From Elusimicrobiota bacterium (GTDB lineage: Bacteria > Elusimicrobiota > Elusimicrobia > UBA1565 > UBA9628), in assembly GCA_003151975.1 (NCBI GenBank), contig PLZD01000031.1, forward strand, positions 140,488 through 204,487: a stretch of 64,000 bases of DNA, in the 5' to 3' direction. Shown in pieces: positions 16,851 through 25,220 of this stretch. Position 1 is the stretch's first letter, and every line of letters begins with the position of its first letter. The notes under the pieces were generated by a model that was not told the origin of the DNA, searched no databases, and saw nothing but the letters and a program-made list of their open reading frames with translations. A program made the translations under genes and the position numbers.

Positions 16851-17893
16851 AGAAGATCATCCCGCACTCGCGCCCGACCTTGGGACGCGCGGAGGCCGCG
16901 GCCGCGTCGCGCGTGCTGCTCTCGGGTCAAGTCGCGCAAGGTCCCGAGATCGCGTCGTTCGAACGCGAGGCGGCGGACTTCCTGGGCCTGCGCGCGGCCG
17001 CCGCGGTCTCCACCGGCACGACGGCGCTCGAGCTGTCCCTGGACGCGCTCGGCGTCGGAGCCGGCCACGAAGTATTGATTCCGGACTACTCTTGCTCGGC
17101 TCTGCTGCACGCCGTGCGCAGGACGGGCGCGGAGCCCGTCCTGGTCGACTGCGAGGACGGCGGAGACAACGCCGACATGAGAGACGCCGCGCGCAAGCGC
17201 ACGCGCAGGACCAAGGCCATCATTCTGGTTCATCTTTTCGGCGAGACCGCGGACATCGCGGGCGCGCGGGCGCTCGGAGTGCCGCTGATCGAGGACTGCG
17301 CGCAAGCCCTCGGCGGACGATTTCACGGCAAGCCGTTGGGCTCGTTCGGCGAGGCCTGCGTGCTCTCCTTTTACGCGACCAAGATGATCACGACGGGGGG
17401 CGAAGGCGGGATGGTCGTCTCCTCCCATCAAGGCTTGGTCGAGCGCATCCGCGACCTGCGCGAGTACGACGAGAAGCCCGCGAGCACGCCCCGCAGAAAC
17501 GCCAAGCTGACCGATCTCCAGGCAGCCGTCGGGCGGGTTCAATTGGGGCGGCTCGATTCGTTCTTGCGGCTGCGGGCCAAGATCGCGGCGGCTTACGACG
17601 AGGCTTTCCGGGGCCTCGATGTCTTGATCCCGCGGGACCCCGAGGAAAGCGCGCATTTCCGCTACGTCCTGCGCCTCAATGCGGGCCGCCGCGACGCCGT
17701 CGCGCGCCGCCTGCTCCGATTGGGCGTTTCGGCGCGCGTGCCGATCTTCCGGCCCTTGCACCACGACATGGGAGGCGGACGATTCCCTCAGGCCGAGCGC
17801 GCCTGGAAGGAAAGCCTCTCGATCCCGTTGTACCCGTCGCTGAGTCCCTCGGACCAGGCGAAGGTGATCGCGGCCGTGCGCTCGGCCTTGTAA
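16847..17893 (+). CDS. DegT/DnrJ/EryC1/StrS family PLP aminotransferase
   Basis: 348 residues from a GTG start overlapping the WbqC gene. PLP-binding features are STGTTALELSL (phosphate site, about 55-65), D150 in EDCAQALGG, which contacts the pyridine nitrogen, and K179 in SFYATKMITTGGEGG, the internal aldimine lysine. These enzymes transaminate NDP-ketosugars to amino sugars, so the glycan probably contains an aminodeoxysugar. The Asn/Lys pair and downstream HF/RYVLRL region are consistent with a sugar substrate. The preceding WbqC-like gene suggests a joint step. Confidence 0.9.
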   Translation: MKKIIPHSRPTLGRAEAAAASRVLLSGQVAQGPEIASFEREAADFLGLRAAAAVSTGTTALELSLDALGVGAGHEVLIPDYSCSALLHAVRRTGAEPVLVDCEDGGDNADMRDAARKRTRRTKAIILVHLFGETADIAGARALGVPLIEDCAQALGGRFHGKPLGSFGEACVLSFYATKMITTGGEGGMVVSSHQGLVERIRDLREYDEKPASTPRRNAKLTDLQAAVGRVQLGRLDSFLRLRAKIAAAYDEAFRGLDVLIPRDPEESAHFRYVLRLNAGRRDAVARRLLRLGVSARVPIFRPLHHDMGGGRFPQAERAWKESLSIPLYPSLSPSDQAKVIAAVRSAL

Positions 17894-17924
17894 CGCTTTC
17901 GTCATAAAAACATTGTAGAATTCC

Positions 17925-17930
17925 TATTAT
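17925..17930 (+). promoter_or_regulatory. -10 box (TATTAT) of the ExeA-like ATPase gene
   Basis: TATTAT is followed by eight bases and the ATG at 17939. No Shine-Dalgarno sequence is present. The 45-base gap before it is the only interruption of the plus-strand cluster between 11.8 and 20.6 kb. Confidence 0.5.
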
Positions 17931-17938
17931 CGGACACA

Positions 17939-18745
17939 ATGTATAACGAATATTGGAAGCTGACAGAGCTCCCGTTCGAGAATAATCCCGACCCGAGATT
18001 TTATTTCGAGTCGGCGGGGCACGCCGAGGCGCTCTCGCGCCTTGAGTACCTCGTCAACGAGCGTAAGCCGCTGGGCGTGCTGACCGGAGTCTACGGCTGC
18101 GGCAAGACCTTGCTGCTCCACTCGCTCGCGACCGACATGCGCTTGCAGGCCGCGGTGTTCTCGACCGTCAACAACCCGCGCGTCGACGACCTCGGGATGC
18201 TGAGGATGATCCTCCACGGCTTTAAGAAAATCGATCCGCCGACGAACAAGGCGGATGTCCTCATGGAGCTCGAGAAATGGGCCACGGACACCGCCGAGGA
18301 CGGCAAGCACTCGGTCATCGTCATCGACGAAGCTCACGCCATCGAAAATGAGAAAACCTTCGAGGAGCTCAGGCTTCTGCTCAATCTGCAGACGGACAAG
18401 CGCTCGCTGGTGACCTTGCTGTTGGTCGGCCAGCCGGAGCTGCGGCCCCGCATCGAGAGCAACAAGCAGCTCAATCAGCGCGTCAGCATGCGCTGCCACC
18501 TGGGCCCTTTCGGCGCCGAGGAGACCGCGCGCTACATCAACCACCGTCTCGAGATCGCCGGCGCGCAAACGGAGCTCTTCTCGCCCGAGCAGACGGCCCT
18601 CGTGCACAAGCTCTCCGGCGGCATCCCGCGGTGGATCAACCAGATTTGCCATCTCAGCCTCATGGTCGGCTTCAGCAAAGAGGCGCAAACCATCACGCCC
18701 GAGATCATCCGCGAAGCGGTCCACGATCTCGTGGGGGTCAAATGA
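17939..18745 (+). CDS. ExeA/GspA-like AAA ATPase
   Basis: 268 residues. YWKLTELPFENNPDPRFYF is the N-terminal signature of ExeA-type ATPases. Walker A GVYGCGKT lies at 50-57 and Walker B VIVIDEAH at 126-133. The C-terminal segment SGGIPRWINQICH is the sensor-2/winged region. Close homologues sit in exopolysaccharide loci, where they accompany Wzc-like proteins; here it lies in an operon with a PIG-L deacetylase and a PNPT transferase. It lacks the C-terminal peptidoglycan-binding domain of true ExeA. It may power or regulate glycan export or assembly. Confidence 0.85.
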   Translation: MYNEYWKLTELPFENNPDPRFYFESAGHAEALSRLEYLVNERKPLGVLTGVYGCGKTLLLHSLATDMRLQAAVFSTVNNPRVDDLGMLRMILHGFKKIDPPTNKADVLMELEKWATDTAEDGKHSVIVIDEAHAIENEKTFEELRLLLNLQTDKRSLVTLLLVGQPELRPRIESNKQLNQRVSMRCHLGPFGAEETARYINHRLEIAGAQTELFSPEQTALVHKLSGGIPRWINQICHLSLMVGFSKEAQTITPEIIREAVHDLVGVK

Positions 18746-19365
18746 ACATTCTCGCCATCGGCGCGCATCCCGACGATCTGGAGTTCGGCTGCGCCGGCAC
18801 GCTCTACCGGTTTGCCCGCGAAGGCCACAAGATCCACCTCTTGATCTTGACTTCCGGCGAGATCGGCGGCGACTCGCATGTGCGCCGACAGGAACAGGAG
18901 GCCTCGGCCAAGGTCCTCAAGGCCACGCTGTCCTGGGGCGGCTTCCGCGACACCGACATCCCTCTGACGCGCGAGCTCATCCAGGAGATCGAGAAGCCCA
19001 TCAAGAAGTTGAAGCCCGAGATCGTCTTCACGCTCTTCAACGAGGACTCGCACCAGGATCACCGCAAAGTGTCGCAGGCGACCATCACCGCCTCGCGGCA
19101 CAGCCGCAGCGTGCTGATGTACGAGTGCCCGAGCACCTCCAACTTCAATCCCGTGATCTACTGCGACATCGGCCCGGTGCTCAAGCAGAAGATGGCCGCG
19201 CTGACCGCGCACCGCTCGCAAGTCTTTCAGACCAAGGTCCGCGACCTCTCCATCGTCGAGAGCGCCAAGGCGACCGCCATCTTCCGCGGCTATCAGGATC
19301 GGGTCAAATACGCGGAAGCTTTCGCACCGGTGCGCTTCGCTCTTCGCGCCGGCCTCTGGACGTGA
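18742..19365 (+). CDS. PIG-L family N-acetyl-sugar deacetylase
   Basis: 207 residues from the ATG at 18742, which overlaps the ATPase stop (ATGA). Zinc-binding and catalytic residues are H9-P-D11-D12 and H104-Q-D-H107, exactly the LmbE/PIG-L pattern. The family removes acetyl from GlcNAc-type residues, for example in GlcNAc-PI, mycothiol or bacillithiol precursors. Directly followed by a PNPT phosphosugar transferase (GTGA overlap), so a lipid-linked HexNAc is the most economical substrate. It has no signal peptide and should act in the cytoplasm. Confidence 0.9.
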   Translation: MNILAIGAHPDDLEFGCAGTLYRFAREGHKIHLLILTSGEIGGDSHVRRQEQEASAKVLKATLSWGGFRDTDIPLTRELIQEIEKPIKKLKPEIVFTLFNEDSHQDHRKVSQATITASRHSRSVLMYECPSTSNFNPVIYCDIGPVLKQKMAALTAHRSQVFQTKVRDLSIVESAKATAIFRGYQDRVKYAEAFAPVRFALRAGLWT

Positions 19366-20570
19366 CGAACTTCGACTTCTCGATCTCCCAAAAGCTCGGC
19401 GATCAGGCGCTTTCCCGCAAACAGATCGCCTGCCTGGTTTTCCTACTGTTCGTCATCCCGCAAGGCTGGATCTCGGCCTGGGCCTGGGAGCAGGACCTGC
19501 GCGGGCTCTACCTGATCCTGATCTCTTTCTTTTTCTCAACTTTGCTCGTGCCGTTTGCGATCTACCTCGCGATCCGCTTCATGATCCTCGACATGCCCTC
19601 GGACCGAAAGATGCACACGGCGGCGACGCCGCGCCTCGGCGGCTTGGCGGTCTACGGCGCGACCATGCTGACCTTGCTGCGCAACGATCAGTGGGACTCC
19701 GAGCTCATGGCTTTGGCCGCCGGCGGGACTTTGATCTTCATGCTGGGCGTCTACGACGACGCGAAAGGGCTATCGGCACGGATTCGTCTCATCGGCCAGC
19801 TGGCCGCGGCCGCCATCGTCATCGCGGGAGGCGTCTGCGTCGACTTTTTTTCCCATATCCCCGGGAAGCACGCCCTCGACGCTGCTCTGACGGCCTTCGG
19901 GATCATCGGGATCACCAATGCAGTCAACTTTCTCGACGGCATCGACGGGCTGGCGGGCGGCATGGGGGCGCTTTGCTCGGCGCTCTTCCTGGCGATCGCC
20001 TGGCCCGTCAAGCAGAAGCACTTGGCCTACGCTTCGTCGGCTCTCTGCGGCTCATGCCTCGGCTTCCTGCCTTTCAATTGGCAGCCCGCGCGCGTGTTCC
20101 TGGGCGACGGCGGCGCGACCTTCATCGGCTTCATGCTGGCGGGCCTAGGCGTCTTATGCACGCGCTCGGACGCCCAGCTTCCCATCGTGCGCGCCGCCAC
20201 GCCCATTATCATCTTAAGCATCCCGATCTTCGACATGATCTACACCACGCTCTCGCGCATCCGCCGCGGCGCGGTCCACAATTTCCGCGAATGGATCGAG
20301 TACACCGGCAGGGACCACTTCCACCACCGGCTCATGAAATTGGGCCTCAGCGCGCCGGGCGCCGTCAAATTTATCCTGCTGCTCAACCTTTGCATCGGAC
20401 TGAACGCGGTCGCCAACCGCTTCACCTCTCGCAGGATTATCTCGGCGCTGCTGCTGTCGCAGACCGCCCTCATCTTCGCGATCGTGGTCGTGCTGATGCT
20501 GCTCGGAAGGGAATTGACGGGACAGCACGACGACGAAAGCGCTCCGCGCCGCGAAAACGCTTCGCTCTAG
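19362..20570 (+). CDS. WecA/MraY-like polyprenyl-phosphate HexNAc-1-phosphate transferase
   Basis: 402 residues from a GTG overlapping the PIG-L stop. About ten membrane spans. Catalytic signature: MHTAATPRLGG (about 84-94), D132/D133 in GVYDDAKGLS, NFLDGIDGLAGG (D192, D195) and FLGDGGATFIGF; HHRLMKLG near 318 is the cytoplasmic loop-5 histidine motif. It should transfer a phosphosugar from a UDP-sugar to undecaprenyl phosphate, the first committed step of a lipid-linked glycan. It is WecA-type rather than MraY, as it lies in a glycan locus and has the HHRL motif. Its stop shares CTAG with the convergent coiled-coil gene. Confidence 0.92.
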   Translation: MTNFDFSISQKLGDQALSRKQIACLVFLLFVIPQGWISAWAWEQDLRGLYLILISFFFSTLLVPFAIYLAIRFMILDMPSDRKMHTAATPRLGGLAVYGATMLTLLRNDQWDSELMALAAGGTLIFMLGVYDDAKGLSARIRLIGQLAAAAIVIAGGVCVDFFSHIPGKHALDAALTAFGIIGITNAVNFLDGIDGLAGGMGALCSALFLAIAWPVKQKHLAYASSALCGSCLGFLPFNWQPARVFLGDGGATFIGFMLAGLGVLCTRSDAQLPIVRAATPIIILSIPIFDMIYTTLSRIRRGAVHNFREWIEYTGRDHFHHRLMKLGLSAPGAVKFILLLNLCIGLNAVANRFTSRRIISALLLSQTALIFAIVVVLMLLGRELTGQHDDESAPRRENASL

Positions 20571-21175
20571 GCGCCGCTTCGAGAAATAAAGTCCTTCATC
20601 AGCGCGAACTCATCGGCTCCCACGCCCCGCGCCGCGGGCGCCCTTTCAGCCTTCCTCTCTTTAGGCTGGGCGGGCGCTTCATCGGCCCTCACAGCGGCGG
20701 GCACGGGTTCGGGCGCCTGCTCGGTCACTGGCGCATGTCTGGGATGCCTGGTTGCCGGCGAGCGGCGCGGGGCGCGCAGCTCGTCGCGCAGGTCGTCGCG
20801 AAGAGCCGAGATCTCGTCCTGGAGTTGATCGACCTGCGACTGCAAGGCGTGGTTCAAATCCTGCATCAGCTTTTCGCTTTCGTGCAGGGATCGCAGTTCG
20901 CGCTGGAAATGCTTGCGCAGGGCCGTCAGGTCGCGGCGCAGGTCTTCGGCTTCATGGGGTTCTTCGGCGCGAACGAGCTTGCGCTCGCGGTCATCGACGT
21001 CGGAGAGCTGCCGGCGCAGAGCGTCGCGGATTTCGCCGAGCTCGCGGCGGACGGCTGAGAGCTCTTCGATCGCCGAACTCGCTTGAGGAGGAGGGTCCTC
21101 CTTCATCCCGAGACGCGAGAGGATCCTGTCGACTTCCCGGGAATTTCTTTCCTGCCAGTCGGAGCGCATATCCAT
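20567..21175 (-). CDS. Coiled-coil protein A, shares ends with the neighbouring paralogue
   Basis: 202 residues, no signal peptide and no family recognised. The N-terminus MDMRSDWQERNSREVDRILS and C-terminus DEFALMKDFISRSG match those of the protein at 21304-22053, while the middle (about 35-130) is a long charged heptad-type coiled coil and about 135-180 is Pro/Ala-rich linker. It looks like a rod with two conserved ends that may bind partners. Minus strand, preceded by TATAAT at 21205-21210 and a short leader. Convergent with the PNPT gene, sharing the CTAG stop. Confidence 0.75.
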   Translation of the reverse strand: MDMRSDWQERNSREVDRILSRLGMKEDPPPQASSAIEELSAVRRELGEIRDALRRQLSDVDDRERKLVRAEEPHEAEDLRRDLTALRKHFQRELRSLHESEKLMQDLNHALQSQVDQLQDEISALRDDLRDELRAPRRSPATRHPRHAPVTEQAPEPVPAAVRADEAPAQPKERKAERAPAARGVGADEFALMKDFISRSGA

Positions 21176-21204
21176 GATGAGTGACCTCGATCACCTACAT
21201 GGCG

Positions 21205-21210
21205 ATTATA
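21205..21210 (-). promoter_or_regulatory. -10 box (TATAAT) upstream of coiled-coil gene A
   Basis: A perfect TATAAT on the minus strand 29 bases before the ATG at 21175. The short leader contains GAGGT about 8-10 bases before the ATG. The gap 21176-21303 also holds a small hairpin, GCGAGA/TCTCGC at 21213-21231, just upstream of this box. Confidence 0.5.
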
Positions 21211-21303
21211 ACGCGAGATCTTTTTTCTCGCAAGGGCAAAATTGTTGCCAATCGTCCTTTTTTTAGGGGGGTATCCTGGCGGACTATAGGGGAAAAGCCG
21301 AGC

Positions 21304-22053
21304 CTAGTCGCCTTGCTTTTCGAGGAAATCGCGCATGAGCGCGAACTCGTCGCGCTCGCCTCGAGCGCGAGGGGCCGGCTTCTCGGAGCGCGGCGCGGGG
21401 GGAATGATCTCGGGAGACTCTTCGGGCTGCGCGACCGGCTCGGGCGCTGGCGCGGCCTTTGCCGGCTTGCGGCGCGCCGCGCGGATTTCCTCGCGCAAGG
21501 CGCGGGCTTCCTCGGCCAGCCGCGCGGTCTCGAGCGCGATGGGATCGGGCGCGGCGGCAGGCGTCGCGGGCTCGGAGCGCCGCGAGCGCTCTTCTTTGAT
21601 CGCGCGCAGCTCCTCGGCCATCGCCTGAGACTCGGCGCGCAGCGATTGCAAGCTCAGAGCTTGAAGTTCGGCTTTGAGACGGACCGCTTCGGCGGTCGCC
21701 GACGGCTCTTGCGGGCGCCGCGCGGCGGCCTCAAGCGCCGAGCGCAGTTCGCGCCGGAAGGCCTCGATCTCCGCGGCGAAGTGGTCCTGGCCGGCCGCGA
21801 GCCGGCGGCTCTGCGCCTCGGTTTGCTCGAAACGGCGGCGGCCTTCCTCGCGCACGGCTCGCAGTTCCTGGCGAAAACCCTCGCGCATCGCGCGCAACTC
21901 GGCCGTCAGAGCCGAGAGATCGACCGAGGCGGCGCCCGCCGGTTTGGGCGAGGGGGCGTAATCGCCGCCGGGTCTCTCCTCAATGCGCAGGCGCGACAGG
22001 AGTTTCTCGACCTCCTGCTGGTTCCTCTTTTGCCAGTCAGCGGACATATCCAT
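21304..22053 (-). CDS. Coiled-coil protein B, paralogue of protein A
   Basis: 249 residues, soluble, unrecognised. N-terminus MDMSADWQKRNQQEVEKLLS and C-terminus RDEFALMRDFLEKQGD match protein A (20567-21175). The middle is a strongly charged Ala/Arg/Glu coiled coil in two segments (about 45-125 and 155-200), with a Pro-rich linker before the C-terminal motif. Divergent from the HTH gene at 22184. A TATACT box 19 bases upstream is the likely promoter. A role in cell structure or as a scaffold is possible but not shown. Confidence 0.75.
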   Translation of the reverse strand: MDMSADWQKRNQQEVEKLLSRLRIEERPGGDYAPSPKPAGAASVDLSALTAELRAMREGFRQELRAVREEGRRRFEQTEAQSRRLAAGQDHFAAEIEAFRRELRSALEAAARRPQEPSATAEAVRLKAELQALSLQSLRAESQAMAEELRAIKEERSRRSEPATPAAAPDPIALETARLAEEARALREEIRAARRKPAKAAPAPEPVAQPEESPEIIPPAPRSEKPAPRARGERDEFALMRDFLEKQGD

Positions 22054-22072
22054 AGTTGGCTTCGGTGACTAA

Positions 22073-22078
22073 AGTATA
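22073..22078 (-). promoter_or_regulatory. -10 box (TATACT) of coiled-coil gene B
   Basis: TATACT on the minus strand, 19 bases before the ATG at 22053; the leader would be about 12 bases and has no Shine-Dalgarno match. Confidence 0.45.
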
Positions 22079-22133
22079 ACAGCCGTTCCCTTGTCCCGCC
22101 ATGTCTAAATTGTGGCAACGCCGTCGGGGAATC

Positions 22134-22145
22134 CCTTATATAAGG
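22134..22145. promoter_or_regulatory. Perfect 12-base palindrome CCTTATATAAGG, candidate operator
   Basis: CCTTATATAAGG lies between the divergent coiled-coil gene B and the HTH gene, about 39 bases before the HTH start and just upstream of where its -35 would be. Such a site could be an operator for the HTH protein, controlling itself and gene B. Confidence 0.4.
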
Positions 22146-22171
22146 AAGAGGAAAAAGGGAGGAAAATTTGT

Positions 22172-22177
22172 TATGTT
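22172..22177 (+). promoter_or_regulatory. -10 box (TATGTT) of the HTH gene
   Basis: TATGTT is followed by six bases and the ATG at 22184, so this gene also appears leaderless. A purine-rich stretch (GGAAGAGGAAAAAGGGAGG) lies farther upstream, too distant to be its ribosome site. Confidence 0.45.
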
Positions 22178-22183
22178 AGCTCC

Positions 22184-23035
22184 ATGCCCAAGGACACGCA
22201 GTTCTCCCGCGTCTTGATCCGGCTGCGCCAGGACCAAGGATTCGGCACGGCCTACGCTTTCTACCAGCAGCGCGGGGGACGCCGCGTTTTCGGGCTCTCT
22301 TTCACGAACTACCTCAGTTTCGAGCGCGGACGGAGCCTGCCTCAAGGCCCGCGCGTGTCCGCCCTGATCTCGGCGCTGGGCTTGACGGCGCTCTCGCCCG
22401 GAACGCGCCAGCTCGTGTACGCGTATTTCCGCGATATTCTGGGCTCGGAAGAACTGCTCAAGGGGCTCGTCGCCTCCTCACCCGATCCGGCGCCCGCGAG
22501 CTGGCAGGTCGCCGAATCCGCCGCGCGCCAGGCGCTGAGCCAGCGCGCCATACAGCTGACCTTGGCCCAGTACGAGGCCTTGGCGGCCAACCGCACGGCT
22601 TACGCCTGCCACGTGATCATGGCCAACACGAAAGGCTGGTTCGAGAAGGCGGAGTTGTCGGCGCTCGTCGGCGAGTCGGGCAGACCCTTCGAGGCCGCGC
22701 TGAAGGCGCTCAAGGCCGTCAAGCTCGCCGAGTTGGGAGCGGGCAAGGTCCGCAGCCCGCTGGCCGGCCACTACGTCGTGCCGCCGGCCATCACGCCCGC
22801 GACCGCCGGCATCTACGCCCGCCTGCAGTCCTATCGCAACGAGTGGACCAAGAAGGCCGGCAAGGTCAATTTCTCGCGCTACCTCATGCTGCGCGCGCCC
22901 GAGAGCAAATTCAGCGGCTACCTGCCGCACCTCGCCGACGTCGTCAGCATGTCGGCGCTCTACGGCGACGTCAACCGCGGCGAGGACTCGTCGATGTTCC
23001 TCGTCGAAGGCCGCATCACGAAGCTTTTCTCTTAG
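22184..23035 (+). CDS. HTH-domain protein, probable transcriptional regulator
   Basis: 283 residues from the ATG at 22184. The first 70 residues (FSRVLIRLRQDQGF ... SFTNYLSFERGRSLP) resemble an XRE-type helix-turn-helix: scaffold helix, turn, recognition helix, and a conserved P near the end. The rest (about 100-283) is mostly helical with a segment (HVIMANTKGWFEKAELSAL) that may be a second winged helix. Family not identified. It is divergent from coiled-coil gene B across a region with a perfect palindrome, which suggests that it regulates that gene and itself. Its 3' end overlaps the convergent DUF2723 gene by 20 bases. Confidence 0.7.
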   Translation: MPKDTQFSRVLIRLRQDQGFGTAYAFYQQRGGRRVFGLSFTNYLSFERGRSLPQGPRVSALISALGLTALSPGTRQLVYAYFRDILGSEELLKGLVASSPDPAPASWQVAESAARQALSQRAIQLTLAQYEALAANRTAYACHVIMANTKGWFEKAELSALVGESGRPFEAALKALKAVKLAELGAGKVRSPLAGHYVVPPAITPATAGIYARLQSYRNEWTKKAGKVNFSRYLMLRAPESKFSGYLPHLADVVSMSALYGDVNRGEDSSMFLVEGRITKLFS

Positions 23036-25220
23036 CCCGCGCCGCGGCGAGGAATTTCGCGGTCTGCGCGTTGGCCGGCTCGAGCCGCGCGGCTTCCGAA
23101 AGCTCGCGTTCGACAAGGTTCCAGTCCTTGCCCCAAAACAAGACCGCGTAATCGTAGTGCGCCAGCGCCAGCGGATAGCGCGCGATGGCTCCCTGATAGC
23201 TCGCCTTGGCGCCCTCGATGTCTCCTAGCCGTTCTTCGACCACGCCGAGCTGCGTTCTATTCTCGGCGCTCTGGCGTCGGAAAGACTCCGCGGGACCGGG
23301 AAGCACGCGATAGGCGTCGGCCAGCTCGACGAGCTTGTCCGACAAGTCCGACGCGAGCGCGTAGAAGCGCTTGGCGCGGGCGTAATCCTTGGCCTGGTAC
23401 GCCGCAAATCCCAGGAACACCGCCGGCTCCGGATAAAGCCAGTGCATCGACCAAGCGCCGCTCAGCATGTTCAGCGCGGCCGCGGAATGCTCTCGCGAGT
23501 AGAGGTCGGCGCCCGTCGAAAAAAGCGCGCCCGAGAAATTGTCGATCAAGTCGGACGTGAAGAAATCCGGCTGGGCCTCGTAGCGGTAAGCGCCCCGCGT
23601 CGCCATCAACTCGAAGGACGGAGAAGCGTCGCCGGCGCGCGGAGTCATCGCCCAAATCAGGCCCCAAGGACGGCGCTCGAGGCCGTCCGGAAAATCCGCG
23701 TCCAAAGTGGCGAAGGCCGGGGCGTCGAGCTCCGCGAGCGTCTTCCAGTCCTCCCGCGAGCGCAGGGCCAGCAAGGAAAGCGAGGCGTCGCGCGTGCGCC
23801 AGCCGGTCTTGTACCAGGACGCGCCGGCGAGCCCCTGCGCAACGACGCGGACGTCGGGCCGCCAGCCGTGAACGGTCTGATAATGCCACAAGGTGTAGAG
23901 CTGAACGTCTTTCTTGACGACCACGGTGCCGCCGGAAGGCACGGACATCAGCACGTTCTTGGCGTAGTCGTAGGTGAAAAAGTGCTCGCGCCGCGCGCTC
24001 GCCGCCCAGCGGCCCGTAATCCACGGCACGCACAGCAGAGCGGCGGCCAGGACCGCGCGGACGGGCCGCGCGTTGAGCATGGAAAAACCTTCGGCAGCCC
24101 ACACGACGAGGATCAGGTCGGAGGCCAGGTAGTGAGGCTCGACGATCGCCGCGGCATGCGGGTTGGGGGGCATGTTCGCCATCAAAAGGAAGACCGGCCC
24201 GCTCCACCAGTACGCCGCGGCCATGCCGAGCCAACGGCGGCCGTCCCTGCGTGCGCAGGCGAGACACCCAAGCGCGGCCAAGGCCAGCCCCGCCGCGGAG
24301 AAATTGGCCCACAAATGATTACCGTAGAGGACCATGTTGTCCCCGAACAATGAGCCCTTGGCGTAGCTCTTCGACAGCAGATCGAGAGTGCCGCCGTATT
24401 TACTGCGCAGGATCGACTCCAGAAAATTCGCCGGCAGTACGGGATGGTTCCAGTCGAGCCAGGGACCGCGCGCGGAGCGCAGGGGCAGGTAGAAATAGAC
24501 CGCAAGCCCCGACAAGGCGAAGGAGACGCTCCAGGCCGACCAAGCCAACCGGCGCGGGCCGCGGTAGCGCCAAAGCGCGGTGCCGATGATGAGCGGCACG
24601 AGAAAGGCGTTCTTGTCGCTGAGCACGAGCAGAGCCGGAAAAACAAGGAAGCATAGCGACGCCCACAACGGCGAGCGCCGCTCATCCCACGAACCCAGCG
24701 CCAGCCACAGTAGGCCCGGCGACCACAGCAGAATATCGAGACGATTGGTCAGGCAAAGCCCGTAGAGCGCGCAGAAGGCGAGCCACACTCGGTTGTCGTA
24801 ACGGTCCTTAAGCCGGAGCGCCAAGGCCAGCAGCGCCGCCGCGCCGAGAATCCACAGAGTGTACATCTCCGAGACCAGCGCGACGGACCAGAAAGTCCCG
24901 TTGAGTCCCAGCAGAAGCGCGCCGCCGAGTCCCGCGAGGCGTCCCCAGCGGCGCGAGCAGAAATCATAGACGAGCGCGCAGGCCAGCGCCGCGCACAGCG
25001 CCGAGAGCAAGCCGAGACGATAGGCGGGATTGCCGAGGGGGACGGCCTCGCAGAGCCTGCCCAGCAGGATATAGAGCGGATAGCTCGTCGGATGCGAGAC
25101 GCCAAGCGTGAAGGCGCTCGTCGTCATCTCACCCGCGTCGCGGTAAGGCGCGAGCGCGGGCGGCAGCGCCGCGAGGAAGACTCCGAAAAAGCCGAAGAAC
25201 ACCGCGAGAAATCCCATCAT
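23016..25220 (-). CDS. DUF2723 (GT117-type) membrane protein with C-terminal TPR-like repeats
   Basis: 734 residues from the ATG at 25220. The N-terminal motif RDAGEMTTSAFTLGVSHPTS and PLYILLGRL is the DUF2723 hallmark (acidic DxGE in the first periplasmic loop, then H-P-x-x-YPLY). About eleven membrane spans to residue 430, a soluble domain, then helical pairs near 605-730 (YPEPAVFLGFAAYQAKDYARAK) typical of TPRs. Members are predicted lipid-linked-sugar transferases glycosylating exported proteins. It overlaps the upstream paralogue by four bases (ATGA). No RBS is visible, so it is translated by coupling. A longer frame to 25334 is not needed. Confidence 0.82.
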   Translation of the reverse strand: MMGFLAVFFGFFGVFLAALPPALAPYRDAGEMTTSAFTLGVSHPTSYPLYILLGRLCEAVPLGNPAYRLGLLSALCAALACALVYDFCSRRWGRLAGLGGALLLGLNGTFWSVALVSEMYTLWILGAAALLALALRLKDRYDNRVWLAFCALYGLCLTNRLDILLWSPGLLWLALGSWDERRSPLWASLCFLVFPALLVLSDKNAFLVPLIIGTALWRYRGPRRLAWSAWSVSFALSGLAVYFYLPLRSARGPWLDWNHPVLPANFLESILRSKYGGTLDLLSKSYAKGSLFGDNMVLYGNHLWANFSAAGLALAALGCLACARRDGRRWLGMAAAYWWSGPVFLLMANMPPNPHAAAIVEPHYLASDLILVVWAAEGFSMLNARPVRAVLAAALLCVPWITGRWAASARREHFFTYDYAKNVLMSVPSGGTVVVKKDVQLYTLWHYQTVHGWRPDVRVVAQGLAGASWYKTGWRTRDASLSLLALRSREDWKTLAELDAPAFATLDADFPDGLERRPWGLIWAMTPRAGDASPSFELMATRGAYRYEAQPDFFTSDLIDNFSGALFSTGADLYSREHSAAALNMLSGAWSMHWLYPEPAVFLGFAAYQAKDYARAKRFYALASDLSDKLVELADAYRVLPGPAESFRRQSAENRTQLGVVEERLGDIEGAKASYQGAIARYPLALAHYDYAVLFWGKDWNLVERELSEAARLEPANAQTAKFLAAARAKRKAS

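Noticed and set aside
21213-21231. Intrinsic terminator between the coiled-coil genes
   Set aside because: Stem of only six pairs and no U-run after it on the minus strand.
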